Positions 1 to 12,700 of a DNA stretch of 64,000 nucleotides are shown here, one piece after another. Numbering within the stretch: the first letter of the stretch is position 1; every line of letters starts with the position of its first letter. The translations under genes and the position numbers were made by a program. The notes under the pieces are model-generated. The model was not told where the DNA came from. It was given only the letters and a program-made list of their open reading frames with translations, and made no database searches. The stretch spans positions 6,002,501 to 6,066,500 of the forward strand of contig NC_036447.1 in NCBI RefSeq assembly GCF_002775205.1, written 5' to 3'. This stretch comes from Xiphophorus maculatus (Eukaryota > Chordata > Actinopteri > Cyprinodontiformes > Poeciliidae).

Positions 1-1308
1 TGTAATTGCTTCTATTACACACTTTTATTCTTTGATAAACAATTGTTTTAACATTGTTTACTTATTGTTTGTTATAATCAGGAATTTATTCATAAATTCC
101 TGATTTAATAGTAAATCAGTCCTGTCCTGAGTATAACAGGTTAGCTCCTTCATACACCTGGCCTTGCTCTGACTTTTAGCGCTATGCTAATGAAACATTT
201 TCACATTGTTTCCATTTCTCAAAAAAAAAGGAAACTAACTAAAACTGGTCTAGCTCCAGTGTGTCCTGGTCAAGATTGTGTAGACACTAAATATGAGTGC
301 AACGTGTTGGCTTGATATTGTCTGAAGATAAACAAATCCAGAAGTGGATTTTAAAGTATTTCTGGAAGGAATCTGGAACAGACTATGGGTTTATGAAAAG
401 ATAAAAGTAAAGAAATGTTCCTCAAACAAATGTGTTCAGTACTAAAAAGTGGGAGAAATATGTTTCTGCTGAAGAATTAAACCAGGGATTTCTGCATACA
501 AACTTTGGTCCTTTGAATTTTCCTGTGTATTGATCCAGTGAGACGTCTGCACGGCTATTAACTGTGAAACTATCAGACGTAAGAGTGTGTGAAGATTATT
601 GGTAAATCTGCTTTGTTTTTCTCACACTTATTTTTCTGGTACTCATAAGAAATGTTGGAGCTGTTTATGAGGTAAATATGGAGCAAATTCAGCACTGGGA
701 GCTGAGTTCGTGGGAATATATTTATATGGATATGTTGCAACTAAAGGTTGTAGCAACATGTCCAGTACTATAACAGAAGCTGCCCAGTTTCATGAAGGGT
801 GGCTGATCTAATGAGAAGCAAATAATAGTTTTTCTACCGCGGCTACTACTGCGTTTTATGGAAACTGAGTTGGATTTTTAGGTTTGTGGTTGCTAAGAAA
901 CTTCTAACTTCTGTTTATCCAACTGTTTTTTTTAAAGTGGATCATGAAATTACTTTTGAGTGTGCATAATTAAACCAAACTTCCAACCAAACATACATAT
1001 CAGTGAAGGGAGAGGTTCATTTCATCCTTTTATCGCTTTGTTTGTTTTTATGGCAGAACACAAACCGGAAAAGATTTGCCTAAAGTACACGGCTCTTTTA
1101 AAAGGCCTGTCATTACTGCGGTGTTCAGGGACTTTTAGTGTTTACTGAGACATTAATAGGTTCTCTGGTGCATCTCATCTCTTCTTGGTATGCCATATTG
1201 TAGAGTAAAGACAGGAACATGTTAAGTTCTAGTTATTAAATGTATTTTAGGTTGTTGCACAGGTGTTCACCAGGGTTATGTGCTTGGGTAGATACTTTTT
1301 CTTCGTAG
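1..1308. other. Intergenic, no gene seen
   Basis: AT-rich unique-looking sequence. Small open frames have no recognisable protein features, and I identified no repeat family here. Confidence 0.6.
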
Positions 1309-1316
1309 ACTTTACA

Positions 1317-2414
1317 CAGAGGTGGGCAAGGTACCTGTTACAGCCCCTGGCCTCTTGAGGCTGTGCAGGCTCTTTGTTTTTTTCTATTATGCAGGATCAG
1401 CTGTGTGGGCACAGCTTTCTGATTGGCTGCCTAGAAGCTGCAGGAGAGCAGCCACCCCATTGGAGCAGCAAAGCCAATCAGATGTTGATGAGACCCACCT
1501 GCATCATATAAAAGATGTCTGAGTTCATTCCTCCAGTGGGGCAGCTAGCAGGAAGAGGTTGTGTACAGCTGACCCCCACCTTCTGTGTTTGGTGACTGTT
1601 TGAACAATTTTGTTCTTGCTTCTTTTGTTAAGTAGTGAATCTGCTTTAGATAAACCTTGACCAAGCTAGAGGCTTGTGTTTGGGAGGTTTTTTGGTGCTC
1701 CCCTTTGTTCTTTCTTTTTGGTTGTTTTGAGTTACTTTAGACTGATGTGTTTGCACATCTTGTTATTTAATTTGCACTCACTGTTTTCTGCATTTGTTGG
1801 TCCTTTACTTTTGTTTAATTGGGTTAAGTTGTATTATGTTTTGGTTCTGTGAAAACCTTCATTTTGTAATAAATCATTTTTTTCATTCCACTTTTTTCTC
1901 TGAACACATTTTTATGTTACCGCCTCTGGACCCCTAGACCTTGGGGGCGTAACAGTACCAAAAAAATGCACTTAAGTGAGCGTAGCACAACTTCAACTCA
2001 TTTTTACTCAAGTAAAAGCAAAAAGTAGCCATCCAAGAAATTATTCAAGTAAGAGTAAAAAAGTATTTGGTAAAAAACTGATCAAATCATCAATCATTTA
2101 GTATTTAAAAATTACATAATCAGGAGGACTACAATGTAAAGTTAAGTGGAAATTTTGGTATTTTAAGGACCAAAATTACAATAATTCACATAAGTACTTT
2201 GAATTACCTTGTTGCTGAAAATGTGCTATATAAATTAAATTACCTTACCTGACCTTACCTTTAGTAACAAAAAATAAAATCAGGAAAAAGAACATTTTTC
2301 CAAATCAGTTTGTTTCAAGACAAAATCTTTGACAAAGATTCCTAAAAGTATGTTTTTTCAAAAACGTTCAAGTAAATGTAGTTGAGTGAATGTATCTAAT
2401 TGCTACCAACTCTG
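1317..2414. mobile_element. hAT-type MITE, copy 1 (interrupted by a solo LTR)
   Basis: Ends CAGAGGTGGGC and GCTACCAACTCTG form imperfect terminal inverted repeats. They are flanked by a perfect 8-base target duplication, ACTTTACA, at 1309-1316 and 2415-2422. Eight-base duplications and CAG...CTG ends are diagnostic of hAT elements. The inner sequence (ACTCAAGTAAAAG motifs) recurs in four other copies in this window. Without the nested LTR the element is about 470 bases. No transposase is encoded, so it is non-autonomous. Confidence 0.88.
1336..1954. mobile_element. Solo LTR, nested in the hAT MITE
   Basis: A 619-base unit begins TGTTACAG and ends GCGTAACA, the TG...CA ends of LTRs. It is flanked by a perfect 5-base duplication, GTACC (1331-1335 and 1955-1959). 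On the + strand it holds a TATA-like ATATAAAAG (about 1506) and an AATAAA (about 1869), fitting U3 and R. A 5-base duplication fits Gypsy- or Copia-type elements. No internal region or second LTR is present, so LTR-LTR recombination is inferred. Confidence 0.85.
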
Positions 2415-2422
2415 ACTTTACA

Positions 2423-5400
2423 AAAAGAGTCTTAAATATATAAAAATGTGGAAATCATCTGTGTTTAAAGGTTCATTGTGTTTGTTTCCAACACAGTAAG
2501 GCTGATGAAAACAGGAACAGAGTTTCTAATCTTTCCTTCCTCTTAATGACCAAGCTCCTGCGTTGTTTATGGATATTACTAGCCATTTGGTTCTAGAGTT
2601 TATAGGTCTATGCACAATCTGGAGATTCCTTAAGCCATTAGAGAGCCTTTAGTTTGCAGTCTCCTCTCTCGTAGAACAGGATCCCTAGGGTTAGGGAGGG
2701 GCATATTCTCCCTACTTTAAGGAACAAGACCATCCCTTAGTTGTGCTGCTATAGGTCCAGTCCTTTGCAGACTGGACCCATGAATCCGCCCATGAGTCCG
2801 CCCTCCCCCAACCTCTTTTTCTTTTTTTTTTTTTGCTGTGACTTTCTTACTTTCTCCCTTTGCTTTGTGTTGCAGCTGCAAACTTTGTAGCTGCTGTATT
2901 TCATGCTCCAACTTCTCATTGTCATGTTGCATTAACAGCTTAGAACCAGTAAAGTTGCTACATAGCCGCTTGCTTCACTAAATCGTTGGTCATCCTTTAG
3001 ATTCAGATCCATCAAACACAAAGGAAGGTCATTTTGGGGACAGAAGAGGAAACAAAAGCACAGGAACCTGTTTATTTCACTTTCTAGATCTGAATTAATC
3101 TCCTACAGGAAGTTGCTTTGGTCCTTCTTTTCCTGTACTGTTGTAATTGGTCTCTGACCTTTCCCTCTATTTTCTCAATTAACGGCTTTGGTTTTATAAA
3201 GTCAGCTGGGTTTAAAAAAACAACTTGTCAGGTGGGAAAGTGGACTCTAACTCTAGTTAAGGTTGGGGAAACTTATTTATTTCCAATAAGGAACTTTGTG
3301 CTTCTTTTTGACAAATGGATTTGGAGGACACACATAATTATTTTTTGTAGAACCATTTCAAACAAAAGTATGTGTTTCCTCTGTTTCTCACAGCTGATTT
3401 GGTATGAAGAGGCTTAAATTTGCATTTTATTGTGACTAGATTTGCCACCATGTTTGTGGAGCTGAAACCTGCTCCTTATGTTAGGCATAGGTGCTTTAGT
3501 TATTTTACCAGATCAGCAACTTGTTACGCGCATTAGCTAGTGCCCATTATGTTACCCAAAATGAAATCTTTTCCACAAACTCAAAGAGGAATCTCCTGAA
3601 CCATCTTTAGCTTCCACTCTACAACAGACTGGACTCTTCACAGCATGCTGCAGGCTGCCACAGCCTCACGGTGCCCTCTCTTACCTATTGGGCCTAACAT
3701 TAGTCTGCTATAACATCAGGGCACCTTACATACCAACCAACTACACAGTACAACCCCCAAAACTGAAAAATGTCTTTCAAGAGCTGCTAATTTTATTTAT
3801 TAAATTTGTCTTTGTCTGCTGACTGAACTTGATATTTTCTCTAAATTGCCTGTAAACTACCTGTTGCCCTCATGTTTCCTATTGTACAAGTTCACACTAA
3901 TTAAAAATCAAACTATTTGTATTCGTGGAAGGTTTAGGTTTAAAATAATCTTTTAATTTTACAAAACATGTTTCTACCTATAGTGACAATCCTGAGCCAG
4001 AGACCTGACTTGAATCTGATTGAGAAACTATGAGAGCTAAAGATTGGGGTTCTTGTAGGGAGGCTTTCCAACCTCAAAGACAGAGCGCATCACTAAAGAT
4101 AAAGCATAAAAACATAAATGGAAACATGTGGAAATCTGTTCAGCGATTAGAAGAAGAGTCACCAAATAGTTTGTTGAAAAGGGTTCAAATTCCACCTATA
4201 AAAATGAAAATATGTATTTTTTAAAAATCCTAAAAGATGTCCCTTTGGAGGGTTTTAATATCTTTTGAGAAACCTGTTTCATTATCTATAAAAAAAAACC
4301 AACTCCTTTGTTTACTTATGTATATGAATGAGTCACATTTTTTCCAATGTTTCATTTAAGGTTCATTCAGAAGAGGAGGAATAGCTGAAATCAGAGCAGA
4401 GGGCACACAGGGGGAGAGGATTCAGTGTGTGTGTGTTTGTGTGCGTGTGTTTGTGTGCGTGTGGGTGCGCACGCGTGTGTGTGTGTCTGAGCAAGAGAGA
4501 AAAAGAGAGAGAGGGAAAGAGTGAGAGAGAGATGGGGAGTCTGACCGACTGACCTACAGTCTAATTATGTATCATTATCAGGAGACACAAACTGATCTAA
4601 ATTACTGCAACAGCTCCCATTCACATAGATGGATTACAAAGAGCAGGCCAACACACACACACCCACACACACACCCCTGCACACCCCCACACACGCACCC
4701 ACACACACTCGCCAACACACACACACGCACCCACACGCACACATAATGTGGCCCCCATCCAACACTTAAACAAATATAAATCATATGCCTTCTTCACAGA
4801 GAATTCCTGCGACCCCCAATCGTTCCTGCCGCTTTGCTCTCACACAAATCAGGAGGAATGCATCCAGGTCCACAAACCTTCTATAATCTTGATGAATCAT
4901 GCAAACATAAAGTTCAGCCATGTTTAGCTTACAATGCATTTGCCATGGTGCATACCCTTTGCCTGTTTTAATGTTTTTATCAGAGAAATACACAACACAC
5001 AAATATTATAGGTAATATTATTACCCATTATCTCATGTATTTCCATTTATAAATATGGTATTATTCTGAGAAACCATCAAAAGAAAAATTTGGTTGTTTC
5101 TCCTTTAAACCCAGAATTATCCAGACTCATAAAATCTGCTCTCACAGCAGTCAGGCCAACAAACAAATGCATTCAAATTCCATCTGACCCAAGAACAGAA
5201 ACAAAGCACACTCATGGAAAAAATTATGAAACTCTCATAGAAATGTAGCTGGAAGGAAACACCTGATTAACCTCTGTATAAAAATGCAACACATAAATAT
5301 TTGATTATTTTGAAAATGGCTGTGCAAACAAGTAAGGAACTGAAAAATTTACATTTCTTAAAAATATAATTTAGAACCCATTTTGTTACTTTTTTTTACG

Positions 5401-6450
5401 CTCATTGTTCAAAGGTAGAAAGCAAAGCAAATCCCATGAGACCCAATCTTTCTAATTTTATAATAATTTTGATCACCTGGTTTACTGTAGTGTTGATGTA
5501 GCTCACCAGGCTAAGAATTAATCTGGATCCGATTATGCAATTCAGTTCAATTCAATACAATTCAGTTCACTTCGAATGAGTTCAGTTGCATTCCAGGTCA
5601 AAAAATTTTAATCTCAACAGACGTAAGAAAAACATCACAATTTCTTCTCCTCCTCTATGCAGCTCACTTCAGTCCATATTCATTCATTTTAATCCTAATC
5701 ACTTCAACAGAATCATAGCAAATGCATTCAAATATTGGTTCAGGTCCAGTTACATAGAGTCCAGTTGATACAATTACAGTACGGTGCAGTTTGATTCGAT
5801 GATCCATACCTGGTCTTGTAAAACAAAAAAAAAGTTGCCTTCCTAACTTTTGCTATCTAAAGGTTAATGTCAAATTTAAAACCTGTTATAATTTACCTGG
5901 ATTTTATGTTTCTGGGGGGAAAATGTGGCTCCTGAACTGTGAAGTGAAGGGACCAGGTGAATCGGGGGCTTTCTGTGGTGTTGTTAACGTCTCCTTACGT
6001 TTGTAGAAATGTAGATCAGATATTGCTCTGACCTATCAAACACCTGCAATAAAACATTTCTGCTGTGCACCAGGCCACTTTTTCACAGAACAGGAAGTCT
6101 GCCCTCAGCATTTGAAGGATTGTGTGCTATGCTTTTTCTCAGCCTGGTGTTGAGAAACCTATGAGGTTCTGCTCTGACTACGTATCGGCACCGAAAGCAT
6201 CCATTGAAGAGAATATCTACTGAATTAGTAAAGGTGCATCCATCCATCCAGAGCTGCAGTGGTTGGCAGAGCCAGTGCTGAAGTATAATGATCTACTGTT
6301 CTGACAGTGCATGAAAACCCGGGTTAAACGTCTCCAGTTTTTCATTAGGCTTCTCCTTTGCTGTACATGCAGATAAATTAAGCAAGTTAATGCTGGTAAA
6401 TGGGTGAATATTTATTTATTTACCAAGAAAGCTGTATTGTTGCAATTATG
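2423..6450. other. Intergenic with simple repeats
   Basis: No gene seen. It holds GT-rich (4420-4490) and CA-rich (4641-4745) tracts and a degenerate TTCAATTCAG-type run (5537-5790). A minus-strand frame at 2717-2932 has coiled-coil-like composition (EKLEHEIQQLQ) but ends in low-complexity sequence and is not supported as a gene. Confidence 0.6.
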
Positions 6451-6459
6451 ATCCATGCT

Positions 6460-6519
6460 CAGAGGTGGGCAACTTGTTACTCTTAGTTCCATGAATTTGA
6501 ATACATATTTGAAAAAAAT

Positions 6520-6597
<78 letters not shown>

Positions 6598-7296
6598 TTA
6601 CTTCTATGAGTAGTTTTTACATCTGCGTGAGTAATTTTATTTTGAAGTAAAGCTATTCTTACTTGAGTAAATCTTTGGCCATCTCTGTCGCCCAGTAATA
6701 ATTTTAAAGAATAAAAAAAGAATCAAAAATGCACCAGATACAGACACTTAATGTTAAATTAAGACTTCTTGTTTGTACACAAATTTATTTGTTTCATTGA
6801 TATTTTCTGTCTGCTGAACCTTCTGTGTCTTATTAAGCTCTATATATCAATATTGTCACTTGATGTATTTTCCCTGTTGTAACTTATAAATTTCATACGG
6901 TAAGCATTGGACTGTAAGTATTTGCATGCAAGATTAATGTTTCACAACATTCAATCTTTTATGTTGTGAAAAGAATTAAGTTGGAAATATGTTTCTTCTG
7001 CCATCATTTATTGTTTTCAAATTACGTAATCTATTTGTGTTAATTATTGTTTTTAAAATATTTATCTTTAAAATATCAAACTTCACACCTACTATTATAT
7101 TGTTTTCTCTCTGATAGCAAAGTTTTCACAAATGTATTCAGATGTTTAGATCAGCTACTCTGTTCTTTTGAAATCTTGACCAAGTTTTAAACTTTTACTT
7201 GAATGATTCTTTGGACTGATACATTTTACTTTAACTTGATTTAAATTTACTGAAGTAATACTTGAATACAACTTTTGGCTACTCTACCCACCTCTG
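6460..7296. mobile_element. hAT-type MITE, copy 2, with internal AAT expansion
   Basis: Ends CAGAGGTGGGC and ACCCACCTCTG are near-perfect inverted repeats. Flanking 8-mers TCCATGCT (6452-6459) and CCCATGCT (7297-7304) match at seven of eight bases. The element belongs to the same family as the copy at 1317-2414 and carries an (AAT)n tract inside. It is non-coding. Confidence 0.87.
6524..6596. repeat. (AAT)n microsatellite, about 24 units
   Basis: Uninterrupted trinucleotide repeat inside the hAT MITE at 6460-7296. Confidence 0.97.
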
Positions 7297-7304
7297 CCCA
7301 TGCT

Positions 7305-8999
7305 CTCCTCTCATTGAAACATCTTGAAACTGATGTATTTTACAGAAAAACAGGCTCAACAGCCAGAAGTTGACAGAACCTGCAGGGGTTCAGAAATAAA
7401 TCTGGCAGTGCCCTGCAGAAAAACAGCACTTTGCCTGAAGCTCCACGCGTATCTGCGTCAACAGCACCAGCCAGAGGTTGTGCAATGGCACTGATGCACC
7501 CGAAACTGTACCAGCCTGGTGACAATGTCAGCTTTTTTCAAACTCACTTTGACCTAGCAGTCGTTTCTTCTGGATGAACGGCAGGTTGATCTCAACGTTT
7601 TCATTTATTCTAGGGTATTTTATTTCAATCTGTGTACATACTTTTAAGAAACTTGAATAGTGTTATTTTGGCTATAATAATAATTTGCTTTTATTGAACT
7701 GTTATACCTTTTGGTAAACTTGTGCTGTTTTATAAGTTAGATTTAAGGCGAGTTGAAAGGCTTAGTTGCTGGTTAATCCCGCGATCAACAATATTGTGTT
7801 CATTTAATATGTAGGATTGTCTTAATTTGCTTAATCGTGTTTTTAATAACGTTAAATAATTGGAAAACCAACCCCAAAAAAAGCGTGTAAGTACGTGGGA
7901 AAAAAACAGACAAACGTGAACAGTCTGCTTTTTACTCCGCAGCTTTGGCGAATAAGGAGAAGTTAGTTGCGTGTTTCGAGGCGTCCTGCGGACACCGCAG
8001 ACTGAGGTCAGCCACAGGGTGAGCGCAACCGAGAGGATTCAACTATTTCATTATTTTGTTATTGTGGAACATCCAAACCGCATATTTTAACAAACCTTTT
8101 ACATTTTCATACTTACTTTGTGTCTCTGTTGCGTTTTACTGTGTGAATTTGGTTTTTCCGCATAAATAAAAGATTTCACTCTATGTTTCACTCAGAAGGT
8201 TAACTAAGATTTCTTACATGTAATAATAAAAAAAATTAAAAAGAATACATAATAAAATAATTGTAATAATTTATATTTTATTTCAGGCGTTGTCTTACCT
8301 CGTCTGCTGTTATTTAATCAACACTTTAAATTATTTAATTGAAAGACATTACCTAACAACAGCAGAAATTATTGTACATTTCTACTGCTTTACCTTAAAG
8401 GAAGTCAAGTAAAAAATATTTAAGTTATCATAAACCTATAAAAATCTATTTGGTAAACCCAAATCGTTCTGAAATGGCGCAGTGATATATTATTGGTTGT
8501 AAATATTCGACAGGAGTAAGTTAACCGGAACCGTTGATATATAATCAAAAGATGTTGATTAATAAAATAAGTCAAATAAATCAGAATAAAATTTTAGTTC
8601 GGTGCCAAAATGGCTGATATTAGTTGTTGGACTAAATTGTTTTGAGTTCTTTTATCTCAGGTCGGTTTAATCTGTAAATCCTCTTGGTGTGACGCATCAC
8701 CAGCGAGACTTTCATCTTTTATTATCATTGATTAAAAAAAATAGACAGAACCCTGACACCATGAGAATAGTCTTAAGCAAATCAGAAATCTCAAACTCAC
8801 ACCACTTATTTAGATATTTTTCAAATACATATAGCCTACTTTATATATTGAAGGAAAACATATTTCAGCCAATTCACAAACTCTTTGCTTCAGCTGAAAT
8901 ATTAAACTCATTAAGAAGAATATAAACAGATAAATGAAACACTTCCTCGTGAACCTCGTGTCTTGGAGTAAATGCATTCATTTTTATCAATCACAGCCT
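7305..8999. other. Intergenic, upstream of hand2
   Basis: No gene or named repeat seen. The sequence is AT-rich and mostly unique-looking. It could contain hand2 regulatory DNA, which cannot be judged without comparison to other species. Confidence 0.5.
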
Positions 9000-9197
9000 C
9001 ATTTTTGATTCAGCAGATTCTGCCGCGTAAGTAAACGCTGGCTGACGGGCGCGCGGTTGTGCGCATGTGCAGGCAGGCCTACTTAGCAGGCCTATTGACA
9101 TTAAAGACAAGTGGGTTATACAGAGCCTGGAAATGGGGCCCGATGAGGGGGGCAAGTCCGCCAGTGGTTCATGGAGCCGAGAGCCAGCCCCACCACC

Positions 9198-9233
<36 letters not shown>

Positions 9234-9639
9234 ATGTAGCCAGGCGGACTCTACGGTCAGTCAGTCTCAGAGGGGTGACCCAGGATCAGCCCAGCCTTCT
9301 CCCTCCTGGCTGACAGCTGACAGCTGACTGACGGAAATGAGCCGTAGAGGAGAACAGGAGGACGAGCCGAAGTGTGTTTTCCTGTGAAAAGGGGAGGAAA
9401 GGGTCTGTGGTATTGCTTCGCGGAGAGGAGAAGACGAAGAACAACGATGTCCTAACTAGGGAAGCTGTTTCAGCAGCAGAGAGCGGCCTGCAGGCCCGGT
9501 GAGTGTTGCAGGAATACCGAGAGTGTGAGCGGGGGGGGGGGTGTTCCCTGCTGGGAATATTATCCAGGATGCAAACATTTGCACGGAGGGGATATTAAAC
9601 TTCACGTTCCCTCTGCAGCATCTCTCGGGCCTCTTCGTG

Positions 9640-9721
<82 letters not shown>

Positions 9722-9786
9722 CGTGTGTGCGTGTGCGTGTGTGTGTGTTTGTTTTCGCGCCGGAGTGCGCGACAGTGAGCAGGACT
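9000..9786 (+). promoter_or_regulatory. hand2 promoter/5' UTR region (inferred)
   Basis: This stretch before the hand2 start codon is richer in G, C and CpG than the AT-rich surroundings (for example GACGGGCGCGCGG near 9045). It also carries a CT-rich run (9200-9233) and a long GT repeat (9636-9748) that ends about 40 bases before the ATG. No TATA box or transcription start could be fixed. The promoter/5' UTR role is inferred from position and composition only. Confidence 0.5.
9636..9748. repeat. (GT)n microsatellite in the hand2 leader
   Basis: GT dinucleotides are nearly uninterrupted from about 9647 to 9717 (about 35 units), then broken by GC-containing variants up to 9748. The repeat lies 40-150 bases upstream of the hand2 ATG, probably in its transcribed leader. 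Alternating purine-pyrimidine DNA of this kind can adopt Z-form, and length polymorphism is expected. Confidence 0.95.
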
Positions 9787-12700
9787 ATGAGTCTGGTGTC
9801 AGGCTACCCTCACCACCCGATCATGCACCACCACGACAGCCACCACTATTCGCTGCACGCGGCGGCGGCGGCCGGACGGTGCCACGAGGACACCGGGGCG
9901 CCTCCGTACTTCACGAGCTGGCTGATCAGCCACGCGGACATGTCACCCACTGAGTACAGCCTCGCGCCGGGCTACAGCCCGGAGTACCACACCAACAGCG
10001 GGGGCGACTCCTCCGGCGGCCTGGACGCGCGCCACCACCATCACTACGGACCCGGGAACCATCTGATCCCTGGGCCCGGCAGCATCTCTATGAACGGAGC
10101 CACGGTCGGCATGCACCACCACCACCACCACGCACACCCACGCACCATAAAGCGGAGACCCACCGCAAATCGCAAGGAGAGGCGACGGACCCAAAGCATC
10201 AATTCGGCGTTCGCGGAGCTCAGGGAGTGCATCCCCAACGTCCCGGCCGACACCAAGCTGTCCAAGATCAAGACTCTGCGGCTGGCCACCAGCTACATCT
10301 CCTACCTGATGGACATCCTGGACAAGGACGGCCAGCACGGAGACACGCAGGCGTTTAAAGCCGAGCTGAAAAAGACGGAGGCACGGGAGGAACGCAGGAA
10401 AAGAGAGGCGGTAAGGCATCCGCAGGGTCACCATTAACACACATTCAACACACTGCTTTCATGTCGCGACGAAAACACACACAGGCTGAGATTTCAGGTT
10501 GCCTAATGTCGCCATTGGTAATACTATCAGAAAACATAAGCTGACTAAATGCGCCACTGGAGGGAATAACGTGAAGAAATAAAGAGAGTAAACTGGTATG
10601 TCTGCTGAAAGCGCCGAGGAGGAGGCCTGCAGAAGCAGATCGGCTCTGCGCGTCCCGCTGCTCCGTGCAGTGATTTATTCTCCAGACACGAGTCATGACC
10701 TGAATTCACAGCCAGTCCCTGCGCAGAGAAGATGTTAGATAGTTGTTTTACACGGTTCCACGCTCATTTGGCCCCGTTAGTCGTGTCGTGAATGTTTTAT
10801 CTCAACAAGATTGATGACTTAAGTTCGCGGTGGAAAATCCTTTAAAAGTCCTCTGTGAGCCTCCTCTGCAGGGCTGCAGGAGGAGAGGAGAAAGGCCAGG
10901 CAGAGACGCCGCTTAAAAGCCTACAATTTAGCAAATTCTTGCCACAAAGAGAGATAAAGACAGACCGCAACCTACGCAATACAAAACAAACACAAGAAAG
11001 CGAAATTTGTGTGGACCAATTATACAGGCGCACCGGAAATAAATAAATAAATAAATACATCGATCTAGGTTACATTACCTGTGCGTAAAATGATTATTAC
11101 ATAATTTAGGGTAATAGTTTACGATAATCAACCAGTTAAAATGATAATTAACATCTTAAAATATGCCATCTGTAAATCGATTTTAAATACAAATGCAACT
11201 TTTATCAACTTTCACAGAAACGCTCCACTTTATTAATTCATCTTACCAGCTGAGTTGGATTATCAGAGCAGTTTGCGTGACTGAAACACTCATTCACTTC
11301 ATTTTGCAGCGTTTCGCTCTTAAGCACATCAAACGCAAACAGGAGCGAAGGAAATCCCTGTAAACGCAACTACAGACGGTCAGTTATTGGCGCGTTTACG
11401 TGCGGTAGGAATTTAAATCGCCGGTAAGGAGAGAGTAAACAGAGGGAGGAAAGTTTGTGTTTGCACGTGTCTTCAAATGTGCGGTGTGCTCGATCAGCAT
11501 GGATCACTTTACCGATAATTTAATCAAGAAAGGAAACAGAACAGGACCATCAATGACAACAGAAATGGCTGTTGCATTACTTACATTACTTATTCATAAT
11601 TTTATTATGCCGTGAAAACAGAACGCAAATTTTGATGTGTGGTCATTATTTAGAAACTCCTAATTGGCATTAAGTACAAAACTATACAAATAAATCGTAC
11701 TTTTACGTTACATTCGCAGAATTTAATATTTTAAAAAATATATAGTGGAAAAAAATATAAAATAAATTTAAAAAGAACAGGAGCACTTCCGCCATGTGGC
11801 TAAATGCAAAACAAAAAAAAATCTTTAAATCTCTCCACCAATATTAAGAGAAATTAAGATAGCAAATAACATAAAATAAAGAATGTGCAATATAATCTGT
11901 TTACCATAATTATATGGGAATATTATTATTATTATGAAATATGTTTATGTATTACATTTATGCGTGAATCTGAAGAATTATAAATTGAATTCACAAATTA
12001 AAATAAAAAGTATCTTCATAAAATAAAATTAAAGCTTAGAACAAAAAATGTTCCTATAACGAATACATAAAATATAAAAATGTAAAAGCATCAAAGTACA
12101 AATCTGTATAAATCTGTATTCTTACGTTATGTTGCTAAACACAGGGAATACATAAATAAAACAGAATAATTCTGAAAATTGACACAGAAATACCCGTAGT
12201 TTTCCATGTAAATAAAATACAGCTCAAAAACTGATGATTACTGTAAAATAAAATAAAAATAAATCCCACCTCTTCCGTGTTGCATTCCTTGTAAGAAAGA
12301 GAAAAATATGGAAATGTATGGTGTGTATTAAGCCTGAACGGGGTGGTGGTGGGGGGTGAATCGGTGGCCTTTCTCAGACTTCATGGAGCCAACGGAGGCC
12401 AGCTTCAGCCATTACGACCCGCTTTTATTATAGCAGCATTTCTGATGGAGTCACACTTCCAACGGCTGCATTGTCTTCACATGCAGTTTCACTGTTTATC
12501 TGCAGCTCTGCGGACAATAAAATTATTATGGCACTTTTAGTATGCATGCCTATGCACGGCGTCGATCCGCGTGTTGGCAGTAGCCGCTAATATAATCCAC
12601 ACATTTTAAATCAGTCCTCTGTGATCGCTGACCAAACTTCAGAGCGATGTTTTTATTTACGAGGCGCAGCGAAGCATCATGACACCAACTCTGCCGGGTT

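Noticed and set aside
1336-1954. Reading this unit as a DNA transposon with CTGTTAC ends and a 3-base TAC duplication
   Set aside because: TG...CA ends, a 5-base GTACC duplication, a TATA box and a poly(A) signal fit a solo LTR better.
2717-2932. Minus-strand frame with coiled-coil-like sequence
   Set aside because: Short, ends in a Lys run from a poly-A tract, with no domain or splice context.
9525-9953. Open frames running through the GT tract into the hand2 region
   Set aside because: Cys-Val repeats come from the microsatellite. Only the frame starting at 9787 has the HAND N-terminus.
9943-10440. 165-codon minus-strand frame
   Set aside because: Shadow of hand2 exon 1 caused by GC-rich codons; no family features.
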